From: CAYXLW01 sp964466055
GTDB taxonomy: Bacteria; Patescibacteriota; Gracilibacteria; GCA-2401425
Direction: 5' to 3'
Length of the DNA: 54,633 nucleotides
Assembly (NCBI GenBank): GCA_964466055.1
Contig: CAYXLW010000010.1
Span: 1 to 54,633 of the forward strand
A program made the position numbers and the translations under genes. The notes beneath the pieces were generated by a model. The model was not told the origin of the DNA, ran no database searches, and saw only the letters and a list, made by a program, of their open reading frames with translations. This document shows positions 15,103 to 24,666 of this stretch, one piece after another. Position 1 is the first letter of the stretch. Every line of letters begins with the position of its first letter.

Positions 15103-15127
15103 AAACGTTTTAAAAACAACGTTTTTT
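15103..15127 (+). terminator. Rho-independent terminator of tRNA-Ser
   Basis: Stem AAACGTT (15103-15109) / AACGTTT (15118-15124) with a T run to 15127. The stem is the same as at 4943-4964 and nearly that of the tRNA-Pro terminator. Confidence 0.85.
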
Positions 15128-15180
15128 GGTGTTTCTGTTATTGAATAATTCCTATAATTTCAAAATTTAAAAAGTTGCTA

Positions 15181-15208
15181 TTGACATATATAAAAACATG
15201 TGTATTAT
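15181..15208 (+). promoter_or_regulatory. Strong promoter for the poly-G gene
   Basis: A perfect TTGACA (15181-15186), 16-nt spacer and TATTAT (15203-15208), followed by GGCATC as after the mdh-like promoter. It predicts a leader of about 50 nt before the start at 15266. Confidence 0.75.
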
Positions 15209-15265
15209 GGCATCTTTTAAAAAACGGTAAAATTATTATTATAATATCAATTAATTACTTTAAAA

Positions 15266-16084
15266 ATGCAAAATTCAGAACCCCAAAATTATTATTATAC
15301 TCCAAGAGTATTTGTTTGTGGTGAAGATCCCGCCAGCTTTAGAGTTCGGGATAAAGGTATTTGGACTCGTAGATTAAAAGAAAATTTGCCAGAAATGGAG
15401 GTTTTCGATGGCGAGAATTCGTCTGTACGATATAGTCGTTCTCCTGATGTTATTTTCATAACAGATATTTCGAAAGAAACACGGCAATTACTTGAGGATG
15501 CTTTAGCATCAAGGGGGGGGGGCTTTAAGCCTGGCGATATAATGCTTAACGCTGATACTTGTTACGAGTATCATGAATTATTAGAATTTGCAAATGAGTT
15601 TAATGTTCCTCGAGAGTTAATTAATTGTGGCATATCAACACCTCAAATTATACAAATTCTTACAAAAGCACGTATAGATTCAATTAAAGATCCCAAAAAA
15701 CCAAAATATCCATTTAATGTGAAAGTTGTTGATTTCCTAACAACAGAAGATGAAGCTAGCCTAGTTTCTAATGAGAATTTTACTGTAGACGAATGGATGA
15801 TGATTCCAAGCATAAATACAATTGCCCCTCTTTTAGCAAAAGGACATAGAGTAGTATTAGCTAAAGAATATCCAGGACAAGATTTCATTCATAAATATCG
15901 ACGAGTACTTTCATCTCCAATAGCAGAAAGCATAACTACTCCACCTCCAAAAGGAACAAATCAAACTGATTTAATTCAAATGAATTTGAGTGGAGGAACT
16001 ACTGATACAGGTGGTAATGATTCAGCTGTAGACGATTATGGTGCTACGCCTATTAATGAAAGATCTTTGCCACTCGCTGCATAA
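15266..16084 (+). CDS. Unknown protein with a ten-G tract in its gene
   Basis: The product is 272 aa with no signal peptide or membrane segment. Residues 10-90 could be a small alpha/beta domain (RVFVCGEDPASF; DVIFITDISKETRQLL), and a further alpha/beta part may reach about residue 220 (MIPSINTIAPLLAKGHRVVL). The last 50 residues are low-complexity Thr, Gly and Ser. I do not recognise the family. Codons 83-86 lie on a run of ten G bases (15513-15522) encoding RGGG, very unusual in such AT-rich DNA and a slippage-prone site: gain or loss of one G would truncate the protein. It has a strong promoter of its own. Confidence 0.75.
   Translation: MQNSEPQNYYYTPRVFVCGEDPASFRVRDKGIWTRRLKENLPEMEVFDGENSSVRYSRSPDVIFITDISKETRQLLEDALASRGGGFKPGDIMLNADTCYEYHELLEFANEFNVPRELINCGISTPQIIQILTKARIDSIKDPKKPKYPFNVKVVDFLTTEDEASLVSNENFTVDEWMMIPSINTIAPLLAKGHRVVLAKEYPGQDFIHKYRRVLSSPIAESITTPPPKGTNQTDLIQMNLSGGTTDTGGNDSAVDDYGATPINERSLPLAA
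15513..15522 (+). repeat. Poly-G(10) tract inside a coding region
   Basis: Ten consecutive G bases in codons 83-86 of the 15266 gene. In the present length the frame is open. Such tracts are classic phase-variation switches in other bacteria. Confidence 0.95.
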
Positions 16085-16464
16085 ATATAGAGCTAACTCA
16101 ATATTAAATGGCATGATCGTGGACATCGAAAAACATTTATAATATACGGAGTTTTAAAATTTCTTATTATGCCAATTTATTCAGATTCAGCTATATCTGC
16201 GTGGGAATAGCATATACACTTTATTTCAAACTTCTATCTCCCTTCTATCTCCTTCTTTCAATTTGCTATCTCCGCGTAGGCGGAGATCCAGTTTTTTAAA
16301 GTTCCAATTTATTTAGCTTTAGCTCGTAATCGATTTTATTTAATTATTAGAACTTAACCAAAAATAGCCCCCACAAATAACAATGAACAATCTCAAAAGA
16401 GAAGAACTTTTTTATTATCCTTCTCTCAAGTTACTTTGATTATTGTTCGTTCCTCATTACTCAT
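16085..16464. other. Convergent intergenic region with hairpins
   Basis: No gene is visible. A perfect 8-bp hairpin ATCTCCGC/GCGGAGAT with loop GTAG lies at 16268-16287, followed on the plus strand by a T run from 16291, so it could end the upstream gene. Near 16384-16448 a nested inverted repeat (GAACAAT/ATTGTTC, inner AGAGAAG/CTTCTCT) could end the minus-strand PKD operon. Pyrimidine-rich near-repeats of TTCTATCTCC lie at about 16230-16255. Confidence 0.6.
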
Positions 16465-18798
16465 TTATTTCAACCAATCAGGAATATCGTCGTCATCGCT
16501 ATCGCCACCTTCTGTGCCCGAGTCCCCTGTGGCATTTAAATTAACGTCTTTACTATTTTTATCGTTTGATGAATCCGCGCTATTATCTCCATCCTCTTTA
16601 AGCCAATCAGGAATATCATCATCGTTTTTTGTGTTATTATCAGCTTCTTCATCATCACTAATTTCTGATAAAATATCTTTTTGTGGCACGATCTCTTCTT
16701 CCAAGGTGTTCTCTTCATCATAATCTATGATGTCTGCCTTTTTGCTTTCAGGGGCTTGGCTTTTATCGTCTTCATTAATAGTTTCTTGCGAGTTTTTCTG
16801 ATTTTTATTTTCTGCAAATCCTTTAGATTTTTCAGTTCTTTCACTGCTTTCCAATATTTCACTTGCGGCACTATGTACCTCCTTTTCTGTGGCAACAATT
16901 TCTCCATGAGGTGGCTCATACTGTCTTCCCTCTAAAATTGAAAGCATTTTTTCTTTTTCTTCATCAATAATTTCACCAAATGTACTATGTGGATTTTTTA
17001 TTTTTTGAATAAGAAGATAAATAATAAGGAAAGATATTATGACTACAATTAAAATCAGAAGCCCTTTTAAAATATTCAAAAAAAATGAAGAGTCATTAAC
17101 CTCTTGCGTTTTTTCGTTGTCTATAACCTCTTCTGAACTGTTAACAGCATCAGTGGGCTCTTTTTCTTCTTCTTTAATAACGACAACCGGCTCTTTTTCT
17201 TTTATGTCTATTTCTATTTCAGTGCCTTCTTTTTCTAGTAAAAAACCTTTATTGATTTCATTAATTGATATAAGTGCCTGTTTTGTGTGATTTTGACCTG
17301 TTGTATCTGTAACTTTTAATCTAATAACATAGTTTCCTGTTTTTTTGTAAACATAAACTGGATTTTCTTCTTTAGAATTATTCCCATCTCCAAACGACCA
17401 TTCAAATTCCAAAGATTTATTTGAAAGTGTTTCGTCTGCTTTACTTATATTTTTAAAAGATACTTTGTTTTCTTTTATTTCGCTTTCAAAATCACTTATA
17501 GGTGCAGATGTTGCGTAGTATTCTTTGTCTTTTACAGTGATTTTATGTGTAGCATATTCTAAAAATTTTTGTTCAATATTTTTTATTTGAACCAATACTT
17601 CATATTCTCCTGCTGTATTATATTTATGTGAAACATATTTATTATTCCCTTCTTTGTCTGTTTTTTTATCTCCATCAAAATCCCATTTTATTTCAAAGTC
17701 TGTATTATTTCCAACTCCTTCAAGCCCAAAAAATACTGTATCTCCGACTGTAGGCTCTGTGTTGTCGACAAATAATCTAAATTCGTTTTCTTGCGTTAGG
17801 GGTTCATCATCCCAAACAAACTTTTTTTGAATTAAGCTTCCTTTTCCTTCTGAAGAAACAACTGTAAGTTGTATAATTTTATCACCATGCGCTCTTTTTA
17901 GTTCTAAATTAAATGTTTCTCCTGTTTTAAATGATGGATGATTAAGATTGTCTATATCATTATTTGTTTTACCATCGCCGTCTGAGTCTGTGTTAATATC
18001 AGTATCAATTCTATATTCTATAATTTTACCTGTTGAATTCCCTGCAAAAATGGAAATATTTTGTTTTTCGCCAAACATATGAACACGCTTATCAGCTTGT
18101 ATGTCTGGAAATGTATTTAGTTCTGCACGAAGTTTTTGTAAAGAAATATCAGCAGTAAAATATTTTATGTTAATTTCTTTGCTTGTTTTTTCTCCTAATT
18201 CATCAAATAAGACTATTTTCGCTTGCGTTGGGAGTGCTTCTTTTTTGTATACATATGACCAAATACTTCCATCTTTAAAAGAATCTGAATCAATATTATC
18301 AATATCATTGTCATTTATTTCATCAAAATCTGAGTCATAATTAATATCTGCATCAATACGATATTCTTTTATTTCCCCTTTTGATTCAGACAATATAAAG
18401 TCAACCTTCATATTTTTATCTGAAAGCAAAACTGTATCGTTTAATGTTTCAGGAAGGGTTTTTACTTCAATATTTAATCCTTTTGAAAACTGTTTTGAGT
18501 CTCCAACAAGAATCTCTACTGATGATGTTTCGATTTTTTGGTCAGTAAGCGAGTTTACAGATAGATTTAATTTATATGCACCTGATGACTCAAAAAGATA
18601 TGAAAATTGTTTTCCTGTTTCTACTGAAACTATGTTTTCATTTTTTAGTAGCACCCATTTATATTCTGGGTTTGGTAAGTCACTTTCAGCGTTTAGTATT
18701 ATACTCTCATTAACGCCTAATGCCATTTTACTGCTTGCTAATGTAAAACAAGGAAGCAGAAATATTGCCAAGAAAAAAGATAATATAAGTTTTTTCAT
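16465..18798 (-). CDS. Secreted PKD-repeat protein with membrane anchor and acidic cytoplasmic tail
   Basis: The product is 777 aa. A signal peptide (MKKLILSFFLAIFLLPCFTLA) is followed by a long outer region. It holds two Asp-rich, calcium-binding-like segments (DADINYDSDFDE.NDNDID near residue 150; DTDINTDSDGDGKTNNDID near 270) and two PKD domains (FEIKWDFDGDKKTD near 375; EFEWSFGDGNNSKEENP near 470). A membrane segment at about 575-600 precedes a 170-residue acidic tail, in which the motif DDIPDWLK occurs twice, the second copy at the very C-terminus. PKD domains mediate surface contacts. The start lies 1 nt after the upstream 1421-residue gene, so they are co-translated or coupled. Confidence 0.88.
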   Translation of the reverse strand: MKKLILSFFLAIFLLPCFTLASSKMALGVNESIILNAESDLPNPEYKWVLLKNENIVSVETGKQFSYLFESSGAYKLNLSVNSLTDQKIETSSVEILVGDSKQFSKGLNIEVKTLPETLNDTVLLSDKNMKVDFILSESKGEIKEYRIDADINYDSDFDEINDNDIDNIDSDSFKDGSIWSYVYKKEALPTQAKIVLFDELGEKTSKEINIKYFTADISLQKLRAELNTFPDIQADKRVHMFGEKQNISIFAGNSTGKIIEYRIDTDINTDSDGDGKTNNDIDNLNHPSFKTGETFNLELKRAHGDKIIQLTVVSSEGKGSLIQKKFVWDDEPLTQENEFRLFVDNTEPTVGDTVFFGLEGVGNNTDFEIKWDFDGDKKTDKEGNNKYVSHKYNTAGEYEVLVQIKNIEQKFLEYATHKITVKDKEYYATSAPISDFESEIKENKVSFKNISKADETLSNKSLEFEWSFGDGNNSKEENPVYVYKKTGNYVIRLKVTDTTGQNHTKQALISINEINKGFLLEKEGTEIEIDIKEKEPVVVIKEEEKEPTDAVNSSEEVIDNEKTQEVNDSSFFLNILKGLLILIVVIISFLIIYLLIQKIKNPHSTFGEIIDEEKEKMLSILEGRQYEPPHGEIVATEKEVHSAASEILESSERTEKSKGFAENKNQKNSQETINEDDKSQAPESKKADIIDYDEENTLEEEIVPQKDILSEISDDEEADNNTKNDDDIPDWLKEDGDNSADSSNDKNSKDVNLNATGDSGTEGGDSDDDDIPDWLK

Positions 18799-18799
18799 T

Positions 18800-21700
18800 T
18801 TAATTCTTATTTAATTGGATAAGAGTATTTTCAGCCTCTTTTTCTAGGTTTAGCCTCACCTTTTTTTCCTCTTCTGTTAATTCTACAGTCGTAAGAGCAT
18901 CTTGTTCAGACTGCTCTATATTTAAGACAATTTGCTCTTCTAGTGTTTCATGAAATGTCTCTCTTGCTATTACTTTAATTATTATTTCTCCTGTTTTGGT
19001 TACATGTAAAACAGTTTCTGCAACCCCATTTTGTGCTTTAATTGTATCTTTTTCTAAAAAGCCGTAGCCTTTTATAATTTCAAATTCAACTGTTTTTTCG
19101 TAAGGACTAGAGTCTGCATTTGTTACTTTCGCTTTTAATATAACAGAATCTCCCTCTTTAATTATTTTTTTGTTTAATATTAGGTCTAGGCTAGTTAAGG
19201 AGCTATTTTTTGATGTGATAAAAATAGAATGTTTTCCTTCTAAGGAAATTTCCTCTGATGAGAGATTTGTATTATTTTTTGTTGCAATTTTTATTTTTTG
19301 ATCAACTTCGTCTTTGTTCCCTATAGAATCTATTACAGTTAATATCACATTATACTCACCTGGTTTTTCGTAAGTATAATGAGAAGATAATAACATTGAA
19401 TCAACATCATTGTCTGCTTCTCCATCTCCGTTTGAATCAGTATATTTATCAAAATCCCAATAATATCTTAAGCTATGATCTTCCAGTGCCGGATCATACC
19501 TAGATGTTGAGGCGTCTGCAAAAAATTCTAATTCTTTAACTTGGTATGTAAATGCAGCAAGAGGATATCTTGTAACGGAATCTACATAAACTTTCTCAAT
19601 CTTAGAGCTTGTAAGCCCTTTATATTTTACTCGTAGCCTTACATTGTATTCTCCTGGTGTATCAAATTTTCTTGTAACTTGTTTTCCGCTTATTGTGTCA
19701 TCAAAAATTCCATCTCCATTGAAATCCCATTCATATATTAATCCTTCCTCTTGACTTAAATTTTCAATTTGAGCAAAAAAACTTATGGTATCTCCTGCGT
19801 AAATTTGATTCTTATCCGTTGTAAAATTAATTTCTGGTGCTTCAACGTTACCATTTTTTATTTCTAGGCTTATACTTTCTCCTATACTTTCTTCGTTAGT
19901 AACAATATTTCCATCGTTATCTGTCATTTCTACAACAAAAACATATTCATTTTTTTCTCCAGCAAATCCATCTGATAAAATTGTTAAATTAGCAAATGAA
20001 TTTTGCGTTTGTATAATTCCTCTTTTTTCGTCTTCTGTTTCATTTTTCTTTCTATACCACCATCTATATTTTTTGATGCTCCCATCAAGATCTTGTGCGC
20101 CTTGAGCCTGTAAGTTAACTGAATAAGGAGTTATTTTTTCTTTTGAAGAGCTTTCGTTATTATCAACTATTAAATTTTGTAATTGAGGAAGTAGATTTTC
20201 TACTTTAATAAATAAGTCCTGTGTTTCACTATGTTTTCCTGTTACTCTATCTTTAACTGTTAGTTTTACATTAAAACATTCATTATTAGGAAGAATTTCT
20301 GTATACTTATGGGCTGAAACTTTTGAATTGCCAAACGCTCCATCTCCAAAATCCCATACATAATCTAGCATGTGAGAGCTTCCATCTATGTTTATTGAGC
20401 TGGTTCCTATAAATTTGATATTATCCCTTCTGCTTACAATTATTCCTAAAGCTTCCTCTTTGCAAACGTCTTTTTTAGGATAATATTTTCTTCCGTCTAT
20501 TTCTATTTCAAAAGATGCAACTGGATGCTCTTCATCTCCTATAAATACTCTTTTTTGAATGCTGTTTTCATTGTCATCTTTATCAAAGGTTGTAAGTGAA
20601 ATGTCGTAAGTTCCTGCTTTTGTATAGCTATGTGTTATTTTCTTATCAGATGAAGAATACCTAGTTCCATCTCCAAAGTCCCAATAAAAAGATTTTCCAT
20701 AAATAGACAGAGGAGTAAATAAAATTTCTTTGTTTTTTTGTACTGCTACAGGATTTATTTCAAAATCTATGTCTAAAATAGAGTCAATAATAATGCTTCT
20801 TTGAAAAATGTCAGACTCTCCTGATGGATCTGAGACTTTTAATAAGGGTTTATATGCCCCTGTTTTTGTATATGTATACTCTAACATTGATTCTTGTGTC
20901 TCTTGTATGTCAAATATGTTGTCTCCATCAAAATCCCATGAATATGTCAGTAATTCATTTTCTGGATCATTACTTGAAACAGCATTAAAAATTATTGTTG
21001 AAGGAAGAGATTGGGATTTTTTCTGAAATGTATAATTAGCATTTGGTGGAAGAGATGAAACTTTTAATGTATAAATATCTGAACTTTCATTCCCCTCCGT
21101 ATCGGAAGTTGTTAATTGTACTGAATATTGTCCTGATTTCTCAGCTTTAAATTCAATGTCTTTCTCCTCTGATGATCTTAATACTGTCCCCGATTCATCT
21201 TTTATTTCCCAGAAAAAAGATTGAACTAAATTGTCTGAACTTTTAGATTTATCTGAATCAAAATTAAAGTTTGTTTGAGTTGTTCCTGTTTTTGGATTAG
21301 CAGTAATTTCAGTCGTTAAGTGCTCAACAACTATTTTCAAAGTTTTTGAAGAAGTTGTTCCTGTATTATCTTTTACGTCCAATTTTACATTATATGTTCC
21401 CACTTTATCATAGCGATGAACTATCGCTTCGCCGTTTTCGGAATAATCATTTGTGCCATCTCCAAATAACCAACTATATTCAACAATTTTTCTTCCCATT
21501 TGAGGAATAGATTTTGATGCATCAAAAGATATTCCTTTTTTAGCCTCGCTTATGTGTATCTTTTTTATTGCTTGTACTTCTTCTCCATTAATATATAGCC
21601 TTAAGTTACTAGAAGGTGGTTGTACTTTTATTTTTACTTTATCAATTCCGTCCATTGCAGTTTTATATCCGTTATCTTTCATATTTGTTTCTGTTCTGAG

Positions 21701-23065
21701 GTAAACTATATACGCACCCGGCTCTTCAAACATATAATCTATAATTGGTCCTTTTCCTATTGTTTTTTCTGCCCCTTTTAAGTCGTAATAAGTCCAATAA
21801 TAAGAAGAGCTTGGGATTGTTTGATTATTAGGGTCTAAAGAGTCTGTTCCATCAAAAGTTACAAGAAGTGGAGCTTCTCCAAAGTTTGGTCCAGCCTTAA
21901 TTTTTGCTATCATTCTGGGAGTATTTGCAATAACTCTTTTTAGCTCTTCAAATGCTCCTTCAAATGATTTTATCCTCTTTTCGTTTGAAGGATCTTCTTT
22001 TAATTCGACAAGCGTTGTCAAAACACTATTATAAGTAGCAACATTCAGTGCAGTTTGAGGCATTGCTTGATTTAAAATGCTTAATTCTGTTTCTAGTCTT
22101 TCTATCATTAATCCATATTTTAATGCTGTTTTTACCATGTTTGATTCATCTTGAGTTAGAGCTTTTCCTTTTATTATTTTGTCTTTTATTGTGTTTGATA
22201 TATTAGGAGAATAGCCCTGTGCCTCAAGGGAGTCCTCTATTATTTGCAAATCTTCTTCTTGTAATTTATAGCCTGTCTTTAAGAAAGATATTAACTCTTC
22301 AAGTTCGGTGTCTCCAAATATCCCTTTTAGAGCATTTCTTATTTCTTCAATATCTTTGTCTTCTAAAAGCTTGTCGCTTGTTAGCAACATTTTTAAATAA
22401 TCACTTTGTTTTTGAGACAGTTTATCGAGAGCAAGTTCAAAATCTCTTTGATTTAATAGTTCATTTTTATTAATTCTATCAATTATAGCTGCTGTTTGAG
22501 CATCTAGTTTTCCTATATTTGAAATTATTTCATTAATATATTTTTCAATTCCATTGTCTATTGTGTTTCCACCTCCGTTATTTTCAGAATTACCAACTTC
22601 TTCTACCTGTTCTTCTTGTGTAGCCCCATCCGAAACATAGTCCCCTGAATCCAATATCCAGTTAACAAATGCATATGAAATTAGAACAATTATTAATCCT
22701 GCTCCTGCCCACATTATTATATTTTTAGCTTTTCCTGCGTTTTCTTCGCTTCCAAAATCTGCAACCATTAAAATACCAGCATATATAAGTGCTACAACTG
22801 CCAATAAACCTAAAAATGTAAGGAAGTAATTAACTAGTTTCATTACTTGTACACGAAAACTAGGTTCATTGATTTTATCAGGAACCTCTTCTGGTGAAGG
22901 AGAATTAAAACCCGTATCAGAACAAGGAATTCCTAATTCTTTGTCTTCATCTGAACACTCAGCAAAGGTGTCCTCAACGATTAAGTTCTCTATAGCAACT
23001 GTAGGTGCAAAAAGCTTAAAGCCTATGAGTATAACAGCTATGAAGAGAAGAAATTTTTTTGTCAT
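18800..23065 (-). CDS. Giant surface protein: VirB2/TrbC-like membrane domain fused to PKD repeats
   Basis: The product is 1421 aa. An N-terminal signal-like segment (FLLFIAVILIGFKLFAPTVA) is followed by two membrane helices at about residues 75-145 (FLTFLGLLAVVALIYAGILM; KNIIMWAGAGLIIVLISYAF). Their pattern matches VirB2/TrbC-type pilins and the neighbouring gene. Residues 155-370 are helical and charged. From about 385 to 1280 come roughly nine PKD-like domains with WxFGDG or WDFDGD cores (WLFGDGTNDYS, WDFGDGTRYSS, WDFNGDGIFDD) and Y...G.Y.V ends, then an Ig-like C-terminal domain. I infer a membrane-anchored filament or adhesin, second gene of a three-gene operon. Confidence 0.88.
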   Translation of the reverse strand: MTKKFLLFIAVILIGFKLFAPTVAIENLIVEDTFAECSDEDKELGIPCSDTGFNSPSPEEVPDKINEPSFRVQVMKLVNYFLTFLGLLAVVALIYAGILMVADFGSEENAGKAKNIIMWAGAGLIIVLISYAFVNWILDSGDYVSDGATQEEQVEEVGNSENNGGGNTIDNGIEKYINEIISNIGKLDAQTAAIIDRINKNELLNQRDFELALDKLSQKQSDYLKMLLTSDKLLEDKDIEEIRNALKGIFGDTELEELISFLKTGYKLQEEDLQIIEDSLEAQGYSPNISNTIKDKIIKGKALTQDESNMVKTALKYGLMIERLETELSILNQAMPQTALNVATYNSVLTTLVELKEDPSNEKRIKSFEGAFEELKRVIANTPRMIAKIKAGPNFGEAPLLVTFDGTDSLDPNNQTIPSSSYYWTYYDLKGAEKTIGKGPIIDYMFEEPGAYIVYLRTETNMKDNGYKTAMDGIDKVKIKVQPPSSNLRLYINGEEVQAIKKIHISEAKKGISFDASKSIPQMGRKIVEYSWLFGDGTNDYSENGEAIVHRYDKVGTYNVKLDVKDNTGTTSSKTLKIVVEHLTTEITANPKTGTTQTNFNFDSDKSKSSDNLVQSFFWEIKDESGTVLRSSEEKDIEFKAEKSGQYSVQLTTSDTEGNESSDIYTLKVSSLPPNANYTFQKKSQSLPSTIIFNAVSSNDPENELLTYSWDFDGDNIFDIQETQESMLEYTYTKTGAYKPLLKVSDPSGESDIFQRSIIIDSILDIDFEINPVAVQKNKEILFTPLSIYGKSFYWDFGDGTRYSSSDKKITHSYTKAGTYDISLTTFDKDDNENSIQKRVFIGDEEHPVASFEIEIDGRKYYPKKDVCKEEALGIIVSRRDNIKFIGTSSINIDGSSHMLDYVWDFGDGAFGNSKVSAHKYTEILPNNECFNVKLTVKDRVTGKHSETQDLFIKVENLLPQLQNLIVDNNESSSKEKITPYSVNLQAQGAQDLDGSIKKYRWWYRKKNETEDEKRGIIQTQNSFANLTILSDGFAGEKNEYVFVVEMTDNDGNIVTNEESIGESISLEIKNGNVEAPEINFTTDKNQIYAGDTISFFAQIENLSQEEGLIYEWDFNGDGIFDDTISGKQVTRKFDTPGEYNVRLRVKYKGLTSSKIEKVYVDSVTRYPLAAFTYQVKELEFFADASTSRYDPALEDHSLRYYWDFDKYTDSNGDGEADNDVDSMLLSSHYTYEKPGEYNVILTVIDSIGNKDEVDQKIKIATKNNTNLSSEEISLEGKHSIFITSKNSSLTSLDLILNKKIIKEGDSVILKAKVTNADSSPYEKTVEFEIIKGYGFLEKDTIKAQNGVAETVLHVTKTGEIIIKVIARETFHETLEEQIVLNIEQSEQDALTTVELTEEEKKVRLNLEKEAENTLIQLNKN

Positions 23066-23083
23066 TTTCTTTTTTCTTTTATT

Positions 23084-23485
23084 TTAAGATCTGAAGTTTA
23101 TAAGCGTTGTAACAAGAGGATATGCTATAAATATTATCACGAGCCCAAGTGCTGACCACATAATAATATTTTTGGCTTGCTCTGTTTGATCTGACGCGAA
23201 AGAGGAAATATATAAAAATCCTCCATAAACAATTCCAACAAATGCAAACAATGCTGCAAACGGCAATGAAAACTCAATAATTCCTAGAATAACCTTAATA
23301 ATACTATCTGAGGTGCTAATTCCTGAACCCACCAAATTTGGTTTTACTTCATCTAGCCCCTCTCTAAGTCCTCCTCCACAAAATGTGGTTTTACATTCTT
23401 CTGTTTCGTTTGCAATAGACACAGGAATTACAATTGAAAACATTAGTAAAAATACTATTAAAATTAGGGTTTTTATTTTTTTCAT
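23084..23485 (-). CDS. Small VirB2/TrbC-like pilin or membrane protein
   Basis: The product is 133 aa from the ATG at 23485. A longer frame reaches 23632, but the promoter at 23514-23542 lies inside it, so the shorter start is preferred. A signal peptide (KTLILIVFLLMFSIVIPVSIA) is followed by a short region with a Cys pair, then two membrane helices (LPFAALFAFVGIVYGGFLYI and NIIMWSALGLVIIFIAYPLV) with the polar loop ASDQTEQAK between. This is the VirB2/TrbC pilin layout, and AKNIIMW is shared with the giant PKD protein next in the operon (18-nt gap). No other type IV secretion gene is in the window. Confidence 0.8.
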   Translation of the reverse strand: MKKIKTLILIVFLLMFSIVIPVSIANETEECKTTFCGGGLREGLDEVKPNLVGSGISTSDSIIKVILGIIEFSLPFAALFAFVGIVYGGFLYISSFASDQTEQAKNIIMWSALGLVIIFIAYPLVTTLINFRS

Positions 23486-23513
23486 AATCATCAGTGAATT
23501 TAAAATTCTTTGT

Positions 23514-23542
23514 ATTATAACAAATTTCTTGTAAATTTTCAA
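23514..23542 (-). promoter_or_regulatory. Promoter of the VirB2/PKD operon
   Basis: On the minus strand: TTGAAA (23537-23542), 17-nt spacer, TATAAT (23514-23519) with an upstream TG (extended -10). Predicted transcription start near 23507, some 20 nt before the ATG at 23485. It fixes the start of the first operon gene. Confidence 0.8.
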
Positions 23543-23904
23543 GAACCGTGATGATTTTTTGAATATGTTTAAAAACAAAACAAAACAGCTGTTTTTAAGT
23601 CTAAATCTAGGCTTATTATTAATAAAAATCAAAAAATTTAAAAAAAAGTATTGACGAAATTAAGTTTTATATTTTTAAAACATGCTTGATGTCTTAAGAA
23701 ATTTTTGATATGAAGTTAGAATTGTCTACTATGTACGGAGGAATTTTAGAACATTGTTCTTTTGATTCAAAATTCAAAATGAGCAAGTGTTTTAAAATAA
23801 CATGACAAGATTATAAGAGATCGAAACGAGCATTTATTAAAACACAATCTTTTCTGGAAAATTAACAAAATATTATATATAATAACACTGCATAAAAATT
23901 CATA
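23543..23904. other. Divergent intergenic region
   Basis: This region lies between the PKD operon and the TrmB-like gene. On the plus strand TGGAAA (23855-23860), a 17-nt spacer and TATAAT (23878-23883) make a plausible promoter for the regulator at 23905. Nothing else is supported here. Confidence 0.5.
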
Positions 23905-24666
23905 ATGAGCGTTGTCAAAAGCTTAAAAATGGCATTACTAAGTTCGGGGCTCACTCAAAATGAACTTGACTTTTATATAACGGCATTACAGCATCCTTTT
24001 TTAAAAGCTTATGAAATATCAAAACAAATTAAGCTTTCTCAGTCTTCAGGATATCGCATATTTGAAAGCTTGTGTGACAAAAAATTGTTAACCAGAAAAG
24101 ACAATCAAATAATAGTTCTTCCTTTGTCTGGCTTTATTGAAGAAGTTGATAAAAAACATAGAAATTTGTTTAAAGCCTCCCAGCACTTAAAAGAAAATGT
24201 AAAATTTATAAATTTACTTAAATCTCAAAATGATGAAACTAGTATTGAAGTTTTTAGAGGAGAAGACATATTAGAAAAGTATTTTGAAGTTTTTAGTCAT
24301 ACAGACTGGGAATACTTTGTAGCATTAGGAGACCTTGAGTCTTTTTTAACAACCGTTGAGTGGAACACTGAAAAAAAATGGATAAGCAAAAGAGTGTCTC
24401 TAGGGAAAAGAGCAAAGGCAATCTTTTCAAATGATACTCCTCTTACTCAAGAAATTGTAAAGCTTTCTCCTAAACAGCTTAGAAAAATGTATATAGACAC
24501 TGAAATAAAAATGCCTGATAAATATATAAACCTTTTTCCTGGAATAAATACATCTTTATTTTTTACAAAAGATGAGTTTGGTCCTAAGCTTACCGCAATA
24601 AAAAGTAAGGATATTGTTAATTCTCAAGTCGATCTGTTCCAACATTTATGGGACAGAAACAACTAA
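23905..24666 (+). CDS. TrmB-like HTH transcriptional regulator
   Basis: The product is 253 aa. Residues 10-75 are a winged helix of TrmB type (GLTQNELDFYITALQHPF, AYEISKQIKLSQSSGYRIFE, KKLLTRKDNQIIVLPL). A short coiled coil follows, then an alpha/beta effector-like domain (TSIEVFRGEDILEKYFEVF onward), as in other TrmB-like proteins of CPR bacteria. The target and ligand are unknown. It is divergent from the VirB2/PKD operon and could control it, but no operator is apparent. A terminator follows it. Confidence 0.85.
   Translation: MSVVKSLKMALLSSGLTQNELDFYITALQHPFLKAYEISKQIKLSQSSGYRIFESLCDKKLLTRKDNQIIVLPLSGFIEEVDKKHRNLFKASQHLKENVKFINLLKSQNDETSIEVFRGEDILEKYFEVFSHTDWEYFVALGDLESFLTTVEWNTEKKWISKRVSLGKRAKAIFSNDTPLTQEIVKLSPKQLRKMYIDTEIKMPDKYINLFPGINTSLFFTKDEFGPKLTAIKSKDIVNSQVDLFQHLWDRNN

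Noticed and set aside
20808..21026. Plus-strand open frames opposite the PKD genes
   Set aside because: These are antisense shadows of strongly coding repeats with no features of their own.
23486..23632. Longer start for the VirB2-like protein
   Set aside because: A consensus promoter (23514-23542) lies within the extension, and the signal peptide begins at 23485.
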